Positions 8,212-17,694 of a stretch of DNA of 64,000 nucleotides are shown one piece after another. Origin of the DNA: Pseudomonadota bacterium. GTDB lineage: Bacteria; Pseudomonadota; Gammaproteobacteria; QQUJ01. Position numbers and translations under genes: made by a program. The notes under the pieces are model-generated. The model saw nothing but the letters and a program-made list of their open reading frames with translations, did not search any database and was not told the origin of the DNA. The stretch lies in assembly GCA_008501635.1 (NCBI GenBank), contig QQUJ01000019.1, positions 1 to 64,000 on the forward strand, in the 5' to 3' direction. Position 1 is the stretch's first letter. Every line of letters starts with the position of its first letter.

Positions 8212-9855
8212 TTATGCGCTGCCCGATTGACGGGTGACATCCACGAATAAGGTCAAGCGTTGACCGGGTTGCAGATAGGCGCCCTTCTTGATGCCGTTCC
8301 ATTGCTGCAGTTTGCTGACACTCACCCGGAAACGCTGCGCGATGCGCGCCAGGGAATCACCGCGACGTACGGTGTAGTTGACACGTTGAATACGGCCCTC
8401 GTGATTGGGGGTGCTTTGTGCGGTTTTCTGCAGTCCAGACTGCTGCCAAATGACCAGTTTCTGGCCTGGTTTCAGTGGATCCCTCGGTGCCATACCGTTC
8501 CAGCGCGCCAGCGCGCTCACCGAGACCTGGTAGCTGCGGCTGATATCCCACAGTGTGTCGCCTGCAGCGACCGTATGGACCACTTTGTTGCTGCCGCGTG
8601 GTGTCGATTGAATGCTTTTAAGCCGCTGATCGGCGCTCAGTGTATAGCTCGCTGACGCCCGGCTGGCCACAGGAATCAGCAGGTGATGACCGGCGCGGAT
8701 GATGTGGCCGCGAAGGCTGTTGACCCGCTGTAATACCGCCACCGTGGTACGGTTGTTGCGGGCGATCTGGCCAAGCGTTTCGCCGCTTTTTACCCGGTGT
8801 CGTTTCCACGTGACCCGCTCTTCCTGGGGAACATTGGCAAGCTCATCTTCGAACCGGTCTGCGGCTTCAAGGGGTAGCACTAAACGGTGCGGACCTTCAG
8901 GTGCGGTCGCCCAACGATTGAAACCCGGGTTGAGGCGATAGATCTCCTCGATGGGCAGTTCCGCAAGCTCTGCCGCCATGGCGAGATCGATCTGCGAATC
9001 CAGATCCACCATGCGGAAATAGCGTTGATCGGTGATCGGCTGTAACACCATGCCGTACGCTTCTGGATCTGCGACGAGATCGCGCAGGGCCAGCAGGCGC
9101 GGTACGTAAGTTCGTGTCTCTTTGGGCAGGTCCAAAGACCAGAAATCTGTCGCTTTGTTGCGGGCCCTGTTCTTGCGAATCGCTTTTCGTACGGTTCCGG
9201 AACCGGAATTGTAGGCGGCTAGAGCGAGCATCCAGTCGCCATCGAAGTAACCGGTCAGCTTCTCCAGATAGTCGAGTGCGGCGTTGGTTGAAGCGACGAT
9301 GTCGCGACGTCCGTCATACCACCAGTTCTGGTCGAGATCGAAAATCCTCCCGGTCGACGGAATGAACTGCCAGATTCCGGCCGCGCGCCCCGCGGAATAG
9401 GCAAAGGGTTGAAACGCGCTTTCGACGATAGGCAGCAGCGCCAGCTCGGCGGGCATATTGCGTAGTTCGAGTTCGCTGACGATGAAGTGCAGGTAGGGTT
9501 CAGCGCGCTCGGCCACCCGGTCCAGATAGGCCTGATTCTTGGTGTACCATTGCCGTTCAACATCGATGCGCGAATTGGCCTCGAAGGGCAATGAAAATCC
9601 GCCGCGTACCCGATCCCATAAGTTCCATTCGATACCTTCGCTGAGATGAAGGTGAACATCGGGCGAGCAAACCTCGCCAGGCGCTGCCATGAGTTCAAGA
9701 TCGGCGATGGCCAAGGCCTCGGGGAGGGGGGTTTGCATTTCGGGTTCTGGTACCCTGGTTTGGAGCGCCTCCGTTTGCGTGGGCTGCAGCGCCACACAAC
9801 CGCTCAGCGACAGCGCCAGCACCAGCAATCCCCAGTGTCCATGTCCCATCTGCAT
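8212..9855 (-). CDS. mltD: Membrane-bound lytic murein transglycosylase D
   Basis: MltD cleaves the glycan strands of peptidoglycan to 1,6-anhydro-muropeptides from the outer membrane. The lipobox LSGC places the lipidated Cys at residue 20 when the ATG at 9855 is used. The SLT-type catalytic Glu145 lies in IVESAFQPFAYS, followed by AGIWQFIP. Three C-terminal LysM repeats (each starting HxV/YTV-xxGDTL-like) bind peptidoglycan. Length 547 compares with 452 in E. coli, which has two LysM repeats. An upstream open extension to 9924 lacks signal-peptide character. It is divergent from the yafS-like/rnhA/dnaQ group; gloB, usually between them, is missing. Confidence 0.94.
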   Translation of the reverse strand: MQMGHGHWGLLVLALSLSGCVALQPTQTEALQTRVPEPEMQTPLPEALAIADLELMAAPGEVCSPDVHLHLSEGIEWNLWDRVRGGFSLPFEANSRIDVERQWYTKNQAYLDRVAERAEPYLHFIVSELELRNMPAELALLPIVESAFQPFAYSAGRAAGIWQFIPSTGRIFDLDQNWWYDGRRDIVASTNAALDYLEKLTGYFDGDWMLALAAYNSGSGTVRKAIRKNRARNKATDFWSLDLPKETRTYVPRLLALRDLVADPEAYGMVLQPITDQRYFRMVDLDSQIDLAMAAELAELPIEEIYRLNPGFNRWATAPEGPHRLVLPLEAADRFEDELANVPQEERVTWKRHRVKSGETLGQIARNNRTTVAVLQRVNSLRGHIIRAGHHLLIPVASRASASYTLSADQRLKSIQSTPRGSNKVVHTVAAGDTLWDISRSYQVSVSALARWNGMAPRDPLKPGQKLVIWQQSGLQKTAQSTPNHEGRIQRVNYTVRRGDSLARIAQRFRVSVSKLQQWNGIKKGAYLQPGQRLTLFVDVTRQSGSA

Positions 9856-10052
9856 TATTCTTGTCGCCCTTGAACTAAGCGTGGTAACTATCGGAACGAT
9901 AGAGAGATTGCTACTTAAGGTCAACCCACTGGTTCACGCGGGCATAAGTGGTTTATCGTCCCCACCGCGCCAGGGCGCCCTGTGTACAATAGGCGCTGTA
10001 GCGATAGACAACGGCGGTCTGGGTGCACGGCGGTTGAGGTACTTGAAATCGA

Positions 10053-10844
10053 ATGAAGGGTAACGGCAGCGTCGGTGCAACCTCCATCAGCAGCGCGGTA
10101 CGCAACCGTATGCGCGCGTGGTATCGGCGGGCACCTGGATCGCTGCTGCTGGCGGCAGCCCGCAATGAAGTGGACGGTCTGCTTCCCTACGTCTTCGGCT
10201 ACTACATCCTGCAGATCGGATCCCTGGGCCGAGAACGCGATCTGCTCAAAAGTTGCCGGATCAAGCACCGGCTGGTGATCGACGCCGACCACGAGAACAG
10301 AGTGGGGGATGCGGGGATGTTTGCCCGTGCCGATAGCCTGCCAATCGCCAGCGACAGTATCGATGCCGTGGTCCTCACCCATACCCTCGAATTGGAATCC
10401 GATCCGCATCAGGTCTTGCGCGAAGTGGATCGCATCCTGATACCCGAAGGGCACGCCCTGATCATTGGCTTCAATCCGTGGAGCCTATGGGGGCTTTGGC
10501 GGTTATTTCTCAAACGTGGTGCGCGCGTCCCGTGGTGTCTGCGCTTCGTAAGTCCGACCCGTGTCAAGGACTGGTTGGCGCTGCTCGGATTTGATATCAC
10601 CTATGAGGCGCCCATTTTTTTCCGGCCACCGTTGCGCTATGAAAGACTGCAGAAACGCTTGCAGTTCATGGAGCGCGTCGGGCGGCGCTTCTGGCCCTTC
10701 TTTGGCGGTGGCTATGTCATACTCGCGCGCAAACGGGTGGCAACACTGACGCCGATTCGCATGCGTTGGAAGGGACGCAGAACACTGATGCCGGGGCTGG
10801 TCGAGCCCACAACCAGGAGTTACCGTAAGAGTGGATCGAATTGA
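10053..10844 (+). CDS. YafS-like class I SAM-dependent methyltransferase
   Basis: This 263-residue protein resembles the methyltransferase encoded between gloB and rnhA in enterobacteria. It has a degenerate motif I but a typical motif II/III stretch ([21 protein letters not shown], then [16 protein letters not shown]) characteristic of the Methyltransf_11 fold. The product after this is rich in Trp and Arg. No substrate is established. It overlaps rnhA by 14 bases, indicating co-transcription and translational coupling. An unusually basic C-terminus ends the protein. Confidence 0.82.
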   Translation: MKGNGSVGATSISSAVRNRMRAWYRRAPGSLLLAAARNEVDGLLPYVFGYYILQIGSLGRERDLLKSCRIKHRLVIDADHENRVGDAGMFARADSLPIASDSIDAVVLTHTLELESDPHQVLREVDRILIPEGHALIIGFNPWSLWGLWRLFLKRGARVPWCLRFVSPTRVKDWLALLGFDITYEAPIFFRPPLRYERLQKRLQFMERVGRRFWPFFGGGYVILARKRVATLTPIRMRWKGRRTLMPGLVEPTTRSYRKSGSN

Positions 10845-11271
10845 GCTATACACCGACGGCGCATGCCGCGGCAATCCGGGACCGGGAGGCTGGGGTGCTG
10901 TCCTGCGCTTGAATCAGCACGAAAAGGAACTATACGGTGGAGAATCCGAAACCACCAACAACCGCATGGAGCTGATGGCGGCAATCGCTGGTCTGGAGGC
11001 GTTGAAGCGCCCCTGCCAGGTGCATATCACCACCGACTCACAATACGTCATGAAGGGCATTACCGAGTGGTTGGCAAACTGGAAGCGGCGCGGATGGAAA
11101 ACCGCTGCTAAACAGCCGGTCAAGAATGTCGATCTGTGGCAGCGGCTTGATGCTGCACTTGCCCCGCATCAGGTCACCTGGGAGTGGGTGCGCGGGCACA
11201 CAGGGCACCCTGAAAATGAGCGTGCCGATGCACTGGCCAATCGCGGCATCGACGAACTCATTGCCGTGTAG
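10831..11271 (+). CDS. rnhA: Ribonuclease HI
   Basis: RNase HI cuts the RNA strand of RNA-DNA hybrids such as R-loops and Okazaki primers. The 146-residue protein carries all active-site residues: Asp9 (YTDGA), Glu47 (NRMELMA), Asp69 (TTDSQYV), His123 (RGHTGH) and Asp133 (ERADALAN). It also has the basic handle region with WKRRGWKT. Start is GTG at 10831 inside the end of the methyltransferase gene. It is followed 15 nt later by dnaQ, the usual E. coli neighbour. Confidence 0.98.
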   Translation: MDRIELYTDGACRGNPGPGGWGAVLRLNQHEKELYGGESETTNNRMELMAAIAGLEALKRPCQVHITTDSQYVMKGITEWLANWKRRGWKTAAKQPVKNVDLWQRLDAALAPHQVTWEWVRGHTGHPENERADALANRGIDELIAV

Positions 11272-11285
11272 CGAGGGAACCAGAT

Positions 11286-12005
11286 ATGCGACAGATCGTG
11301 CTCGATACCGAAACCACTGGCTTGGAGCCGGCTCAGGGGCACCGCATCATAGAGATCGGGTGCGTAGAGCTGATCAATCGGAGACCCACGGGAAATACCT
11401 ATCACCAATACCTGCAGCCGGATCGTGAGATCGACCAGGGTGCTATCGAGGTCCATGGCATCACCAATCAGTTCCTGGCGGACAAGCCACGCTTTGACGA
11501 GGTAGCGGATGAGTTTCTCGGCTTTCTTGGGGACGCCGAGTTAGTCATTCACAACGCCCCCTTCGACCTGGGTTTCATCAACCACGAGTTGCAGCGTATC
11601 GAACACGTGCTCAGCGACATCGCCACACGCTGCCGGGTAATCGACACCCTGGCGCTTGCGCGCGATAGGCATCCCGGCCAGCGCAACAGCCTCGATGCAT
11701 TGTGCAAGCGTTACGAGATCGATAATTCACAACGCGAATTGCACGGTGCATTGCTGGATGCCGAGATACTCGCCGATGTCTATCTGACCATGACCGGCGG
11801 ACAGGCAACGTTGTCGCTGGATCGCTCCGCCGGTCGAGTCGAAGGGGGGCAGACCACGACAGGTATCCGGCGACTGCCCGCCGATCGGCCGCCGCTGCTG
11901 GTGGTCGCCGCCTCGATGGAAGAACTGGCGGCGCACGAGACGCGGCTCGATGCCATAGAAGAGGCTTCCGGAGGTCAGTGTGTGTGGCGCGAGGCGTCGC
12001 GCTAG
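11286..12005 (+). CDS. dnaQ: DNA polymerase III epsilon subunit (3'-5' proofreading exonuclease)
   Basis: Epsilon proofreads for the replicative polymerase. All DEDDh residues are visible: Asp7 and Glu9 in LDTETTGLE, Asp94 in HNAPFDLGFI, His153 and Asp158 in HGALLDAE. A linker and C-terminal segment needed to bind the alpha subunit complete the 239 residues. It ends the methyltransferase-rnhA-dnaQ operon and converges on the antiporter operon without a clear terminator in the 43-bp gap. Confidence 0.97.
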   Translation: MRQIVLDTETTGLEPAQGHRIIEIGCVELINRRPTGNTYHQYLQPDREIDQGAIEVHGITNQFLADKPRFDEVADEFLGFLGDAELVIHNAPFDLGFINHELQRIEHVLSDIATRCRVIDTLALARDRHPGQRNSLDALCKRYEIDNSQRELHGALLDAEILADVYLTMTGGQATLSLDRSAGRVEGGQTTTGIRRLPADRPPLLVVAASMEELAAHETRLDAIEEASGGQCVWREASR

Positions 12006-12048
12006 CGACAGCGGATTCAGTCCGTGTAAAACCGGGAGGAGCGGTCAC

Positions 12049-13752
12049 TCAAAGATAATAAATGATCAGGTAGCTCGCCAACAGAATCGCCACCCAGAGC
12101 ACCATGCTCCCGGTAGGCCAGGTCCGCGCCAATATGCCTCGCGGTCCGTGATGACGGAAGAGGCCGTCAACCAGACGGTTGAAACGACTGATGACACCCC
12201 GTCTGAAGCCAGCGTCGACAGGCGCGGCAACCGCAACCATAGTGCTGATCGCTATTGGCGCCGCCTTACGGTAGATCCAATCGAAATCGAGGTTGATTGC
12301 TCGCTGCTCATGCGGGTAGAGGCCGGTGCGCATCAGTACCGCGACACCCAATATAGCGAGCAACAGCAGTTGCAACTGTGTCACCACGTGAGTGACCGTA
12401 TAGGGGTCGTAATCCGTTGCGTACGGCAGGATCAGGTAGAGCGGTGCCGGATATACGCCGATCGCGATGCAAAGGAACGCGGTTAGACCCATCGCGATCA
12501 ACATGCTCCTTGGGGCCTCAGCGACGCGTGTGCCGTTGTCAGGGCCGAAGAAAGCGAAGTAAGGCACCTTGATTCCGGCATGCTCGACGACGCCGGCCGA
12601 TGCAAACAGCAGTACCAGCCACACCCACAGGTAGCCGTTGTCGACGGTTGCACTCATGATCAACGACTTGCTGACGAAACCGCTGAACAACGGAAACGCA
12701 GAGATTGAAGCCGCGCCTACAATGCAGAAGGCGGCTGTCAACGGCATCGACTTGTACAAACCGCCGAGTTCCGATCCCTTCGCGGTGCCAGTGCGCAGCA
12801 GCACCGCACCGACCGACATGAACAATAGCGCCTTGTAGAGGATGTGAGCAAAAGCATGCGCGGCTGTGCCATTCAACGCGAGTTCGGTGCCGACACCGAT
12901 ACCGACCACCATAAAGCCGAGCTGGTTATTGAGGCTGTATGCCAGCACGCGGCGCAGGTCGTTCTCGATGACGGCATAGAAGATCGGGAACGCGGCCATG
13001 AGGGCACCGATCCAGATCAGCATCTCGGTGCCGGCGAAACCGCGGGCTAAAGTATATACGGCCAGTTTGGTGGTGAACGCCGATAGAAACACGGTACCTG
13101 TGACGGTCGCCTCAGGATAGGCATCCTGCAGCCAGTTGTGCATAAGCGGAAAAGCACACTTGATGCCAAAGGCGGCAAAAATTAGCGCCGTACCCATGCT
13201 GCTGAGCCCGAGGTGGTCAAACTCGATTGAGCCTGTCTCGTTGTAGTGGAGCAACAAGCCGACAAACAGAATCACCCCAGACCCCACCTGAATCACCAGA
13301 TAGCGCATCCCGGCGCGATACGCCCGTTCATTGCGGCTCGCCCATATCAGGAAAACCGACGAAATTGCGGTCAACTCCCAATAGACGAACAGCGTAACCA
13401 AGTCGCCAGCGAACAGGGCCGCGATAGCCGCGCCCGCGTAGATCAGCGCCGCAACACGCTGCATCGTATCCCGTATCCCGAGCGCGTAGATGATGCTGAG
13501 GAACGCGGCAATGTGGAAGATGTAGCCAAACAGCAGACTCAGGCGATCGACCCGCAGTAATTCGAGCGTCAAGCCGAACAATTCGATAGTGACCGAGGCT
13601 TCTGCCGGAAGCGCGAGCAACTGCAGGAAACCGAGCACCGGAAGCATCAGCATATAGGCGCCGCTCAAGCGCGCCGGCACCAGTGGTAGCAGTATGGCGC
13701 CCGCGATTAACAGCAGCCCGGGCGGTAACAGGGTGCTGAAGCTAGCGATCAT
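12049..13752 (-). CDS. NuoL/MrpA/MrpD-like proton-conducting membrane subunit (third large antiporter subunit)
   Basis: This 567-residue polytopic protein belongs to the proton-conducting transporter family shared by complex I and Mrp antiporters. Channel residues are present: Glu126 (VYWELTA), Lys198 (GIKCAFPLMHNWLQ), Lys229 (FTTKLAVY), and a late Lys in HILYKALLF. It is the last gene of the ten-gene operon and overlaps the 82-residue membrane protein gene by 11 bases. A longer C-terminal amphipathic region with extra membrane segments resembles complex I NuoL or MrpA N-terminal parts. It may substitute for the missing MrpA N-terminal domain. Confidence 0.88.
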   Translation of the reverse strand: MIASFSTLLPPGLLLIAGAILLPLVPARLSGAYMLMLPVLGFLQLLALPAEASVTIELFGLTLELLRVDRLSLLFGYIFHIAAFLSIIYALGIRDTMQRVAALIYAGAAIAALFAGDLVTLFVYWELTAISSVFLIWASRNERAYRAGMRYLVIQVGSGVILFVGLLLHYNETGSIEFDHLGLSSMGTALIFAAFGIKCAFPLMHNWLQDAYPEATVTGTVFLSAFTTKLAVYTLARGFAGTEMLIWIGALMAAFPIFYAVIENDLRRVLAYSLNNQLGFMVVGIGVGTELALNGTAAHAFAHILYKALLFMSVGAVLLRTGTAKGSELGGLYKSMPLTAAFCIVGAASISAFPLFSGFVSKSLIMSATVDNGYLWVWLVLLFASAGVVEHAGIKVPYFAFFGPDNGTRVAEAPRSMLIAMGLTAFLCIAIGVYPAPLYLILPYATDYDPYTVTHVVTQLQLLLLAILGVAVLMRTGLYPHEQRAINLDFDWIYRKAAPIAISTMVAVAAPVDAGFRRGVISRFNRLVDGLFRHHGPRGILARTWPTGSMVLWVAILLASYLIIYYL

Positions 13753-13990
13753 AGTAGTCCTCCGGTCGCTTCAGCAGCTTGCGCAACTGTTTAGCCAGCA
13801 GGATCAGCGCCACGCACGCAACAAAACCGAATATCGCGTAAAAGCCAAACCACGCCTCAAACTCGTGATAGGTGTGCTTATCGTAGAAAAGGTCGGGAAT
13901 GATGATCAGCACGCATACCGCCCACAGCGCGTAGTACAATTTATCGCGATTGCGCGGCTCGTCGAGCCACCATTTGCGATTGGATTTCAT
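13742..13990 (-). CDS. Small two-helix membrane protein of the antiporter operon
   Basis: The 82-residue product has two predicted membrane segments, about residues 20-34 (LYYALWAVCVLIIIPDLF) and 46-66 (AWFGFYAIFGFVACVALILLA), and a basic C-terminus (KQLRKLLKRPEDYYDR). It overlaps both neighbours, ATGA at 13987-13990 upstream and 11 bases downstream, so it is an integral operon member. I do not recognise it as one of the standard Mrp subunits A-G. It probably is an accessory subunit of the complex, which is inference from position and topology. Confidence 0.75.
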   Translation of the reverse strand: MKSNRKWWLDEPRNRDKLYYALWAVCVLIIIPDLFYDKHTYHEFEAWFGFYAIFGFVACVALILLAKQLRKLLKRPEDYYDR

Positions 13991-15441
13991 CGTATCTGCC
14001 CCAAGAGCTGGGTGATCGGTTGCACGTAGAAGAACAGCACGATCGACCCGATCGCGGTAAGGAACAGCGGCGCGACGCACAACAGGGGTGCCTCCTGGAC
14101 GCCACCTGTCCACCCGTCCTTTGCCGGCAGAAGGAATCCGCGCGCGACGATTGGCATCAGGTAAGCGACGTTCAGCAATGTGGAGAGTGCTAACACGCCG
14201 ACCAATACCAGGCGGTCTGCTTCTAAGGCTCCCATCATCAGGTACCATTTCGACCACGCACCGCCGGTTGGAGGCAACCCGATCACTGCCAGCGAGCCGA
14301 TGAAAAACGCGAACAAGGTTACCGGCATCCGCCTGCCGATGCCGTCGAGTTCGGAAATTTCGGTTTTGTGCGCAGCGACGTAGATCGCGCCGGCACAGAA
14401 AAACAGCGTGATCTTGCCGAATGCATGCATCACGATGTGCATACCGCCGCCCGTAATGCTCCAGGCGTTCGCTAACATGGCCGCGAGGACGATGTAGGCG
14501 AGTTGGCTGACCGTAGAGTAGGCGAGGCGCGCCTTCAGATTATCCCTGGTGAGCGCTACCAGCGATGCGGAGATCAGCGTGAAGGCTGCAACGTACTGCA
14601 ACCATAGCGAGATCTGACCGTCGCGCAGCGTCTCTATACCGAAAATGTAGACGCTGACCTTGAGCACGGTGAAAACACCCGCCTTCACTACCGCGACCGC
14701 ATGTAACAAAGCGCTGACGGGCGTAGGTGCCACCATCGCAGCCGGTAGCCAACGGTGAAAGGGCATCAACGCCGCCTTACCGATGCCGAAGACGTAGAGC
14801 GCAAACAGCACGACCAGAACCCCTGCCGAGATCGAAGAATCGAAGATTCCGCCTTCGCGAAAGTCGAGTGTGCCGGTAATGGTCCACGTCCATACGATAC
14901 CCAGTAGTTGAAAGCCTATGGAGGTGCCGATCAGTATGCCTAAATAGACACGACCCGCTTTCTTGGCCTTCTCGGTGCCGGAATGAGTCACCAGCGGGAA
15001 GGTGCAGAGGGTCAAAACCTCGTAGAAGGCGAACAGCGTGAACATGTTGGCAGCAAAGGCAACGCCCAACGCACTGCCGATGGAGATCGCGAAGAAGATA
15101 TAGAAGCGTGTCTGATTCTCTTCATGGTGGCCACGCATATAGCCGATGGAGTAGATCGACGTGACGATCCATAAAAAGCTTGCCAGCAATCCGAACACCA
15201 TGCCCAGCGGTTCGACCTGAAATGCGATGGGCAGCCCAGGGAAGGGTTCGGCCAGCACCAGACCGGGGCGCGCATTTTCCGCGACCGCAGGGTAAATCAG
15301 CGCAACTACCAGGAAGGTGGCTATAGCGGTGATGAGTGTCGCCGCCTCGCGCAAATTGGGCCAGCGGCCGAGCGCACCCACGGCGCCAGCGCCAATGAAG
15401 GGCAGCAGGAGGGCGGTCAGAACGAGCGCATTGATGCTCAC
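13987..15441 (-). CDS. MrpD-like cation/proton antiporter membrane subunit (second large subunit)
   Basis: At 484 residues it is the normal size for MrpD. Ion-channel residues are present: Glu141 (FYEVLTLCT), Lys222 (GIGKAALMPFHRWLP), Lys253 (AVVKAGVF), and the late Lys of HAFGKITLF. Around 14 membrane segments are expected. It is coupled to its upstream neighbour by a GTGA overlap (start GTG). Two successive MrpD-like genes are unusual for Mrp operons and more like Mbh or formate-hydrogenlyase-type modules. Confidence 0.9.
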   Translation of the reverse strand: MSINALVLTALLLPFIGAGAVGALGRWPNLREAATLITAIATFLVVALIYPAVAENARPGLVLAEPFPGLPIAFQVEPLGMVFGLLASFLWIVTSIYSIGYMRGHHEENQTRFYIFFAISIGSALGVAFAANMFTLFAFYEVLTLCTFPLVTHSGTEKAKKAGRVYLGILIGTSIGFQLLGIVWTWTITGTLDFREGGIFDSSISAGVLVVLFALYVFGIGKAALMPFHRWLPAAMVAPTPVSALLHAVAVVKAGVFTVLKVSVYIFGIETLRDGQISLWLQYVAAFTLISASLVALTRDNLKARLAYSTVSQLAYIVLAAMLANAWSITGGGMHIVMHAFGKITLFFCAGAIYVAAHKTEISELDGIGRRMPVTLFAFFIGSLAVIGLPPTGGAWSKWYLMMGALEADRLVLVGVLALSTLLNVAYLMPIVARGFLLPAKDGWTGGVQEAPLLCVAPLFLTAIGSIVLFFYVQPITQLLGQIR

Positions 15442-16919
15442 GGCGCGATCCCCATCAACTGCAGCGCGGCCTGACGCGCCACGCCGGCGGTCAGGTCGGT
15501 ATCGATGCCGAAGTAAAAATTGGCCAGAATCAGCAGCCAGGTGGGCGCCAGCAGCGACAGCGGCGCCTCGCGCACTGTCGCTTTGCCCTCATACGGCTTG
15601 AAGTAAGCGGTCTCGATCACACGCCAGACGTAGATTACGGCCAATAGCGACCCGATCAGCACGATAGCCGCCACCGGCCACAGCCCCTTCTCCAAAGCCC
15701 CGACCACCAGGTACCACTTACTGATGAAGCCGGCGGTGAGTGGCACACCGATCAGGCTGAGTCCGCCACCGACAAAGGCGGCCATCGTCCACGGCATGCA
15801 CCGCCCCAGACCGGCTAAGTCTTTGATCTGCGCGGAACCCAGACGATAGACCACGCACCCCAATGCCAAAAACAGCCCGCCTTTCATCAGCGCGTGGTTG
15901 AACAAATGGACCAGCGCGGAGGTAAGGCCAGTCACCGAGGCGAGGCTGATACCGGCAATGATGTAGCCGATCTGTGCCACACTGGAGTAGGCCAGCAGGC
16001 GCTTGGCGTCATCCTGAAAGATGGCCACCATCGAAGCGCTCAAAATGGCAATCATCGAGAGCGGCAGAAGGATCTTATCCAGCGGCATGGCCACCAGTGC
16101 GAACTCAACGCCGAAGATGGTAAAGATCACCCGGATCAGCGCGTACACCGCCACCTTGGTGGCCGTGCCGGCCAAGAACGCGGTGACCACTGATGGCGCG
16201 TAGGTGTAGGCGTTGGGTAACCACAGATGGAGCGGGAAGAGCGCTAATTTGAGGCTGATGCCGACGGTCAGGAAGGCGAGCGCAGCGCGCACCGTGCGTG
16301 AGTCAAACAGTGGGGGTAGGCGTTCGGCGAGGTCCGCCATGTTCAACGTACCCGTCACCATATAGAGCAAGCCGATGCCGATGAGATAGAACGTGGCGCC
16401 GAGGGTGCCCATGATCAGGTACTGATAGGCGGCGGTCAGCGCACGGCGATCCTTGCCCATGCTGACCAGCGCGTAGGTGGCAAGGGAGGAGATCTCCAGA
16501 AACACGAAGAGATTGAAGGCGTCACCGGTGATGGCGATGCCTAACAGGCCGATCAGGCACAAGAGATAGGCTGCGTAGAAGAGATGGTGCTTCTGCGCAT
16601 CGATTTCCGTTGCCACACTACGTCGTGCATACAGTAGTACCACCGTACCGATGGCAGCGACGATCACCAACACAAAGGCGTCGAGGGTATCTACGCGATA
16701 TTCAATGCCCCAGGGGGGAGCCCACCCGCCGATAGCGTAACTGATGATGCCCTCATCCAGGGTCTGCGCGAGCAGTGAAGCGGCAATGAAGAGAGACGCC
16801 AGGCTCGCCAGCAGGGCTATGAACCAACTGAGCGGTCCGTGCCGGACAATGACGCAGAGCGGCGCCGCGAGCAGCGGCACCACAACCTGCAGTACGGGGT
16901 AGTGTGTCGCAAAACTCAC
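15438..16919 (-). CDS. mnhD: Mrp-type Na+/H+ antiporter subunit D
   Basis: This 493-residue member of the same family has Glu142 (LFVFLEISSLATYA), Lys224 (GISLKLALFPLHLWLP) and Lys255 (GTATKVAVYAL). The late Lys of NHALMKGGLF is also present. No ATG precedes the conserved region; a GTG at 16919 overlaps the mnhC TGA as GTGA, the arrangement used through this operon, and is the likely start. The upstream open region to 17297 is out-of-frame shadow of mnhC. It directly follows mnhC as in canonical Mrp operons, so I assign the D name to this copy. Confidence 0.92.
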   Translation of the reverse strand: MSFATHYPVLQVVVPLLAAPLCVIVRHGPLSWFIALLASLASLFIAASLLAQTLDEGIISYAIGGWAPPWGIEYRVDTLDAFVLVIVAAIGTVVLLYARRSVATEIDAQKHHLFYAAYLLCLIGLLGIAITGDAFNLFVFLEISSLATYALVSMGKDRRALTAAYQYLIMGTLGATFYLIGIGLLYMVTGTLNMADLAERLPPLFDSRTVRAALAFLTVGISLKLALFPLHLWLPNAYTYAPSVVTAFLAGTATKVAVYALIRVIFTIFGVEFALVAMPLDKILLPLSMIAILSASMVAIFQDDAKRLLAYSSVAQIGYIIAGISLASVTGLTSALVHLFNHALMKGGLFLALGCVVYRLGSAQIKDLAGLGRCMPWTMAAFVGGGLSLIGVPLTAGFISKWYLVVGALEKGLWPVAAIVLIGSLLAVIYVWRVIETAYFKPYEGKATVREAPLSLLAPTWLLILANFYFGIDTDLTAGVARQAALQLMGIAP

Positions 16920-17278
16920 GAAGCGGAATCCTGGCTCTGTATATCCTCTTCCTCGATGGAGCCGTAGGCCTCTTTGATACGCACTACCAAGGCCAGGCCC
17001 AGGGCCGTGATAGCGACGCCCACGACGATAGCGGTCAGAATCAGCACGTGGGGCAAGGGATTGGAATAGATCACCGACTCGGCACCCTCCACTACGATCG
17101 GCGCCGTTCCACCGGTAACCTTGCCTATGCTGATGTAGAGGATGAAGACCGAGGTCTGAAAGACGTTGAGGCCGATAATCTTCTTGATCAGATTGCCGGA
17201 AGCAATGACGACGTAGAAACCCGCCATCATCAGCGCGATCACAATCCAGTAGTTGTACAGCCCCAGCAGGTCGGTCAC
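16916..17278 (-). CDS. mnhC: Mrp-type antiporter subunit C (NuoK-like)
   Basis: A 120-residue protein with three membrane helices, homologous to complex I NuoK. The typical GLYNYWIVIALMMAGFYVV start and the conserved NVFQTSVFILYIS stretch of the second helix are visible. GTG start within a GTGA overlap with mnhB; GTGA overlap with mnhD downstream. The Glu residues of NuoK-like helices are partly replaced, as usual for MrpC. Confidence 0.93.
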   Translation of the reverse strand: MTDLLGLYNYWIVIALMMAGFYVVIASGNLIKKIIGLNVFQTSVFILYISIGKVTGGTAPIVVEGAESVIYSNPLPHVLILTAIVVGVAITALGLALVVRIKEAYGSIEEEDIQSQDSAS

Positions 17279-17694
17279 GATTTGCTGCGTCCTGCAAAAT
17301 ACAAGAAGATCGTGATCATTGCCGCTGCTACGGTAGTACCGACACCCAATTCGATGAGCAGTATACCGAGATGTTGGCCAGCCACCGGGTCGTGCGCCAA
17401 CACGTTGTAGTCGAGAAAATTTCCACCCAGCAATAGCGTTGCGACCCCGACGCCAGCGAAAATCAAGACGCCTAACGCGATCAGCACGCGAATAATCTCC
17501 AGAGGGGCGACTTTGCGCGCTGCATCGAGACCGAAGATCAGGCCGTAGAGGATGAAAGCGGAGGCGAAGATGACGCCGGCCTGAAAACCGCCGCCGGGAC
17601 TGTATTCGCCATGAAACTGGACGTAGAGCGCAAAGAGCAGAATAAATGGGATCAGCAGCTTGGCAACTGCGCGCAGGACCATGTGGTGGATCAC
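17275..17694 (-). CDS. mnhB: Mrp-type antiporter subunit B
   Basis: The 139-residue protein matches the MnhB domain, with the signature FHGEYSPGGGFQAGVIFAS in the first loop and second helix. Four membrane segments are expected. It is a required part of the Mrp complex, although its ion-handling role is not well defined. Start GTG overlaps the stop of the DUF4040 gene. Confidence 0.94.
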   Translation of the reverse strand: MIHHMVLRAVAKLLIPFILLFALYVQFHGEYSPGGGFQAGVIFASAFILYGLIFGLDAARKVAPLEIIRVLIALGVLIFAGVGVATLLLGGNFLDYNVLAHDPVAGQHLGILLIELGVGTTVAAAMITIFLYFAGRSKS

